DNA from: Afipia sp.
Lineage (GTDB): Bacteria > Pseudomonadota > Alphaproteobacteria > Rhizobiales > Xanthobacteraceae
NCBI GenBank assembly: GCA_017308495.1
Contig: JAFKES010000084.1
Coordinates: 1 to 35,114 of the forward strand
DNA: 35,114 bases
Direction: 5' to 3'
Below the pieces are notes generated by a model, which was not told the DNA's origin, did no database searches, and worked only from the letters and a program-made list of their open reading frames with translations. Of this stretch, positions 32,197-35,114 are shown piece after piece (the stretch's first letter is position 1; the number at the start of each line of letters is the position of its first letter). The translations under genes were made by a program, and so were the position numbers.

Positions 32197-33615
32197 TTAT
32201 CGTTCCCGAAGGACGTCATGTCTGTATCGTGCCAGCGGCGAAAGCAGATAACTGATGATCCGTCTCGATCCGGTCTTGATTTCAGCCGTCACCGCCATGC
32301 CGGGAGAGAGTGACATGAGCCGGTCATCGATCTGGATCCGGGTGCGATCGAGAGCGATCCGGGCGGCATAGGAAGGTTCCGGATAGTCTGGTTCGCCGGA
32401 AGCATTTTCGGGCCGCTGCGGCGGCTCCCGGGGCCGCTCTGGAGAGATCGCGTCGCGGGAAACGTCGATGATATGTCCACGGATCAGGCCATAGCGGGTG
32501 AAATTAAAGGTATCGATCTTGATTTCGGCAGCCTGCCCGGCGGACACGAAACCGATATCCCGATTTGAGACCATGGCCTCGATCTCCACGCCATCATTGG
32601 TGGCAACGACGACGGCGAGAGCCTGTGCCGGCGTCACCACGCCGCCGACGGTATGGACTGCCAACTGTTGAACGACCCCGTCAATGGGCGCCGTGAGAAT
32701 CTGCTGCCGGGCCTTCTGTTTCGCCTTGACGACATCCTGAGCGAGGCCGGCGATCTTCTGCTCTGCTTTGGTCAGGTCATCGAACAGCGCTCGACGGAAT
32801 TCCGCGTTCACCCTGGACCGGGTCTCACCCAGCGTCGCAATAGCTGCGTCTGCTTCGCGTCCTCGGCTTTTCTGAACGAGAATTTCGTGCTGTTGGCCGA
32901 CAAGATCTTGCAGATCCGCGAGATAGGTGATTTTCGAGCCGAGCTTGCTCTCATAGAGGTATTCCCGCAGGTTCGCTCGCTCCTCGAGCAGCGGGGTCGT
33001 TGCCTCAAGTTTGGCCACGTTGGCTGTGAGCGTGTCCCGCTCGGCCTGTTTTTGGGCGATCTGGCGATCGATTTCGCCGATCTTTGCGCGATGCTCATGA
33101 GCCTGTGTCGCGAGCAGCTGACGCTGTGTTTCGATGAGATCGCCGGGTGTTCCGTCCGGCGGCGTGAAACCTTTGAGGAGATCATCGCTGTCTGCGAGGA
33201 TCGCCCGAAGGCGCGCCGCATCCAGTTCGGCGGCAGCCAGATCGATTCTCATATGTTTGAGGTCGGCGGCGCTGATGGTGGGATCGAGTTCGATCAGCAC
33301 GTCTCCGGCCTTCACCGTCGATCCATCGCGAATATGAATGGCTCGAATCACGCCGGCCTCGATCGGCTGGATAATCTTGGTGCGACCGCTCGCGACGATT
33401 TTTCCCGGCGCGATGGCGACGATATCGACGCTGCCGAGCCAGGCCCATGCCAGCGCCGCTCCCAGCAGCGCAATGATGGCTGCGCCCATCATGCGCACGG
33501 TGGGAGAGGCGGGGGTTTCGACGATCTCAAGCGCTGCCGGCAGGAACGCCGTTTCGTCGGGACGAAAGAATTTCCGCCGTTCCGGAAACTGGATGATCTT
33601 TCTGGTGGAGGTCAT
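32197..33615 (-). CDS. Type I secretion membrane-fusion (HlyD-family) protein
   Basis: A 472-residue periplasmic adaptor of the HlyD/PrsE type. The N-terminal segment 'FLPAALEIVETPASPTVR' and a single membrane helix (about 42-64) are characteristic. They are followed by a lipoyl-like half ('IQPIEAGVIRAIHIRDGSTVKAGDVLIELDPT'), a long coiled coil (about 120-300), the second lipoyl half ('LTAPIDGVVQQLAVHTVGGVV') and a beta-barrel C-terminal domain ending 'LSPGMAVTAEIKTGSRRIISYLLSPL'. It links the inner-membrane ABC exporter to a TolC-type channel. ATG 33615 is preferred over ATG 33636. The 5' end overlaps the ABC gene by 89 bp. Confidence 0.9.
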   Translation of the reverse strand: MTSTRKIIQFPERRKFFRPDETAFLPAALEIVETPASPTVRMMGAAIIALLGAALAWAWLGSVDIVAIAPGKIVASGRTKIIQPIEAGVIRAIHIRDGSTVKAGDVLIELDPTISAADLKHMRIDLAAAELDAARLRAILADSDDLLKGFTPPDGTPGDLIETQRQLLATQAHEHRAKIGEIDRQIAQKQAERDTLTANVAKLEATTPLLEERANLREYLYESKLGSKITYLADLQDLVGQQHEILVQKSRGREADAAIATLGETRSRVNAEFRRALFDDLTKAEQKIAGLAQDVVKAKQKARQQILTAPIDGVVQQLAVHTVGGVVTPAQALAVVVATNDGVEIEAMVSNRDIGFVSAGQAAEIKIDTFNFTRYGLIRGHIIDVSRDAISPERPREPPQRPENASGEPDYPEPSYAARIALDRTRIQIDDRLMSLSPGMAVTAEIKTGSRRIISYLLSPLARYRHDVLRER

Positions 33616-35114
33616 GGAAACCCGCCTGTATCGCATGAAGGCTGGCGTAGCGTCCGTTGGTCTGGATCAGTTCTTCGTGCGTTCCGTCCTCGATAAGGCG
33701 TCCCCGATCGATGGTGAGAATTCGATCGGCGCGGCGAACCGCAGACAGGCGATGGGCTATCACGATCACCGTGCGCCGCTCGCAGATGCGTCGCATGTTG
33801 AGATGGATGATCCGTTCGCTCTCGTAGTCGAGAGCGCTGGTGGCTTCATCAAAAATCAGGATGCGCGGATCGGTGGCGAGCGCGCGGGCGATCGCGATCC
33901 GTTGCCGCTGCCCGCCCGAGAGAGAACAGCCGCGCTCGCCGACCTGCGTGTCGTAACCTTCGGGAAGCTGGAGAATGAAGTCATGCGCGCCGGCAAGCGT
34001 AGCCGCGCGCATGATCTGCTCCATCGTCATCGCCGGGTCCGCGAGCGCGATGTTGTCGCGCACGGAACGGTTGAACAGCATGTCTTCCTGAAGAACGACG
34101 CCGATCTGGCGGCGCAACCAGGCTGTATCGATCATCGCAAGATCGATGCCGTCCACGAAGATGCGGCCGGCTTCCGGGACATAGAGCCGCTGAATGAGCT
34201 TGGCGAGGGTGCTTTTCCCCGAGCCGGATGGCCCGACGATGCCGACGAATTGACCGGCCGGAACATGAAACTGAACATCATGCAGGATTTCCGAGCCATC
34301 GATACGATAGCGGAATCCGACATGCTCGAAGGCAATTTCGCCGCGGATCGGCGGAAGTGCTGCGCGGTGGGCCGCGGCAGCTGATTCCGGTCGCGTGTTC
34401 AGGATGTCGCCGAGTCGTTCGACGGAGAGGCGGGCCTGATGGAAATCCTGCCAGACCTGCGCGAGCCGCAGCACCGGCACATTGACCCGGCTTGCCAGCA
34501 TGTTGAACGCAACCAGTTCGCCGACGGTCAGCTTGCCGTCGATGACCAGTTTTGCGCCCATGAACAGGATGGCGGCGGTGACCAGTTTGCTGACGAACTG
34601 CACCGCCTGACTCGCCACGTTGCCGAGATTCAGCACGCGGAAGCTCGCTGTCACATAGCCCGCGAGCTGTTCTTCCCAGCGCCGCTGCATCTGCGGCTCG
34701 ACTGCCATGGCCTTCAGCGTTTCGACGCCGACGATGCTTTCGACCAGGAAGGCCTGGTTCTCCGCACCTCGCCTGAATTTTTCGTCGAGGCTGCGGCGGA
34801 ATAGCGGCGTCGCCCCTGCCGAGATAACGATATAGACGGGAAAAGCACCGAGTACGATCCAGGTCAGCAGCGGAGAATAAACGAACATCACGGCCAGAAA
34901 GACAATCGTGAAGGCGAGATCGATGACCAGTGAGAGCGCCGAGCTTGTAAGAAAATTTCGGATGTTTTCGAGCTCGCGGACGCGCGCGACGGAATCGCCG
35001 GTGCGCCGGTTCTGAAAATAGGCGAGCGGCAGCGACATCAGGTGCCGGAACAACTGCGCGCCAAGCTCGACATCGATCCGGTTGGTGGTGTGGGCGAAAA
35101 GATAGGTGCGCAGG
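33527..35114 (-). CDS. Type I secretion ABC transporter (permease-ATPase; N-terminus outside window)
   Basis: The frame runs off the right edge, so only the C-terminal 528 codons are seen; an in-frame TTG at 35053 is not the real start. The part present has the membrane domain ('NRIDVELGAQLFRHLMSLPLAYF', 'VARVRELENIRNFLTSSA') and a full ATPase: Walker A 'GPSGSGKST', signature 'LSGGQRQR', Walker B 'ILIFDEATSALD' and H-loop 'IVIAHRLS'. This is the HlyB/PrsD/LapB group that exports repeat-rich proteins with C-terminal signals. Whether a peptidase C39-like domain precedes it cannot be seen. The C-terminal tail after 'YASLHAIQAGF' runs 30 residues into the adaptor gene in another frame. The exported protein is not in the window. 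Confidence 0.92.
   Translation of the reverse strand, partial: LRTYLFAHTTNRIDVELGAQLFRHLMSLPLAYFQNRRTGDSVARVRELENIRNFLTSSALSLVIDLAFTIVFLAVMFVYSPLLTWIVLGAFPVYIVISAGATPLFRRSLDEKFRRGAENQAFLVESIVGVETLKAMAVEPQMQRRWEEQLAGYVTASFRVLNLGNVASQAVQFVSKLVTAAILFMGAKLVIDGKLTVGELVAFNMLASRVNVPVLRLAQVWQDFHQARLSVERLGDILNTRPESAAAAHRAALPPIRGEIAFEHVGFRYRIDGSEILHDVQFHVPAGQFVGIVGPSGSGKSTLAKLIQRLYVPEAGRIFVDGIDLAMIDTAWLRRQIGVVLQEDMLFNRSVRDNIALADPAMTMEQIMRAATLAGAHDFILQLPEGYDTQVGERGCSLSGGQRQRIAIARALATDPRILIFDEATSALDYESERIIHLNMRRICERRTVIVIAHRLSAVRRADRILTIDRGRLIEDGTHEELIQTNGRYASLHAIQAGFHDLHQKDHPVSGTAEILSSRRNGVPAGSA

Overview
The window looks like chromosome of a GC-rich alphaproteobacterium of the order Hyphomicrobiales, most likely the Bradyrhizobium/Rhodopseudomonas/Afipia group. 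This rests on codon use, on protein families such as the LOG protein, DUF2252, YdcH and ExoF-like OPX proteins, and on the small conserved protein at 15669. The genus is an inference; there is no rRNA marker, and I see no tRNA, CRISPR array, transposase or phage gene.

Layout. (1) 1-5530, plus strand: a sulfur-transfer cluster. It holds a DUF2478 protein cut by the left edge, a gap of about 590 bp with a possible regulator relic, a stand-alone TusA-like protein, a DsrE-like protein, a small membrane protein with a CxxC pair, a secreted and tail-anchored protein of unknown function, and a TusA domain fused to a cobalamin-independent methionine synthase (MetE) core. This is the most unusual part of the window and my best candidate for an undescribed system. 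(2) 5788-10573, minus strand: a complete five-gene branched-chain-amino-acid-type ABC importer (order of transcription: binding protein, LivG, LivF, LivH, LivM), translationally coupled by ATGA/GTGA overlaps. (3) 11100-16430, plus strand: a LOG-family protein, an L-arabinonate dehydratase-type IlvD/Edd enzyme, a DUF2252 protein, a conserved 128-aa protein and a YdcH/DUF465 protein. (4) 16547-26913, minus strand: a tightly packed seven-gene polysaccharide operon. In order of transcription it encodes a GT4 glycosyltransferase, an O-antigen ligase/polymerase-like protein, an AsnB-type amidotransferase, a Wzc-like tyrosine autokinase, a nucleotidyltransferase-thymidylate-kinase-like fusion, a second P-loop kinase-like protein and a Wzx-type flippase. 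(5) 27248-31999: two LuxR/NarL-type regulators with degenerate receiver domains, divergently arranged around a 559-bp AT-rich spacer. The right-hand one is followed by a secreted beta-propeller protein and an ExoF/Wza-type export protein. (6) 32197-35114, minus strand: the adaptor and the ABC ATPase (cut by the right edge) of a type I secretion system.

How they fit together. Regions 4-6 form an exopolysaccharide assembly and export locus: glycan building, modification, flipping, polymerisation, length control and outer-membrane export. It has its own orphan regulators and a protein secretion system of the kind that in rhizobia exports glycanases and adhesins. No priming sugar-phosphate transferase is present and only one glycosyltransferase is seen, so further genes must lie elsewhere. 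Region 1 suggests a relay of protein-bound sulfur (TusA, DsrE) ending in a zinc methyltransferase that carries its own sulfur-carrier domain.
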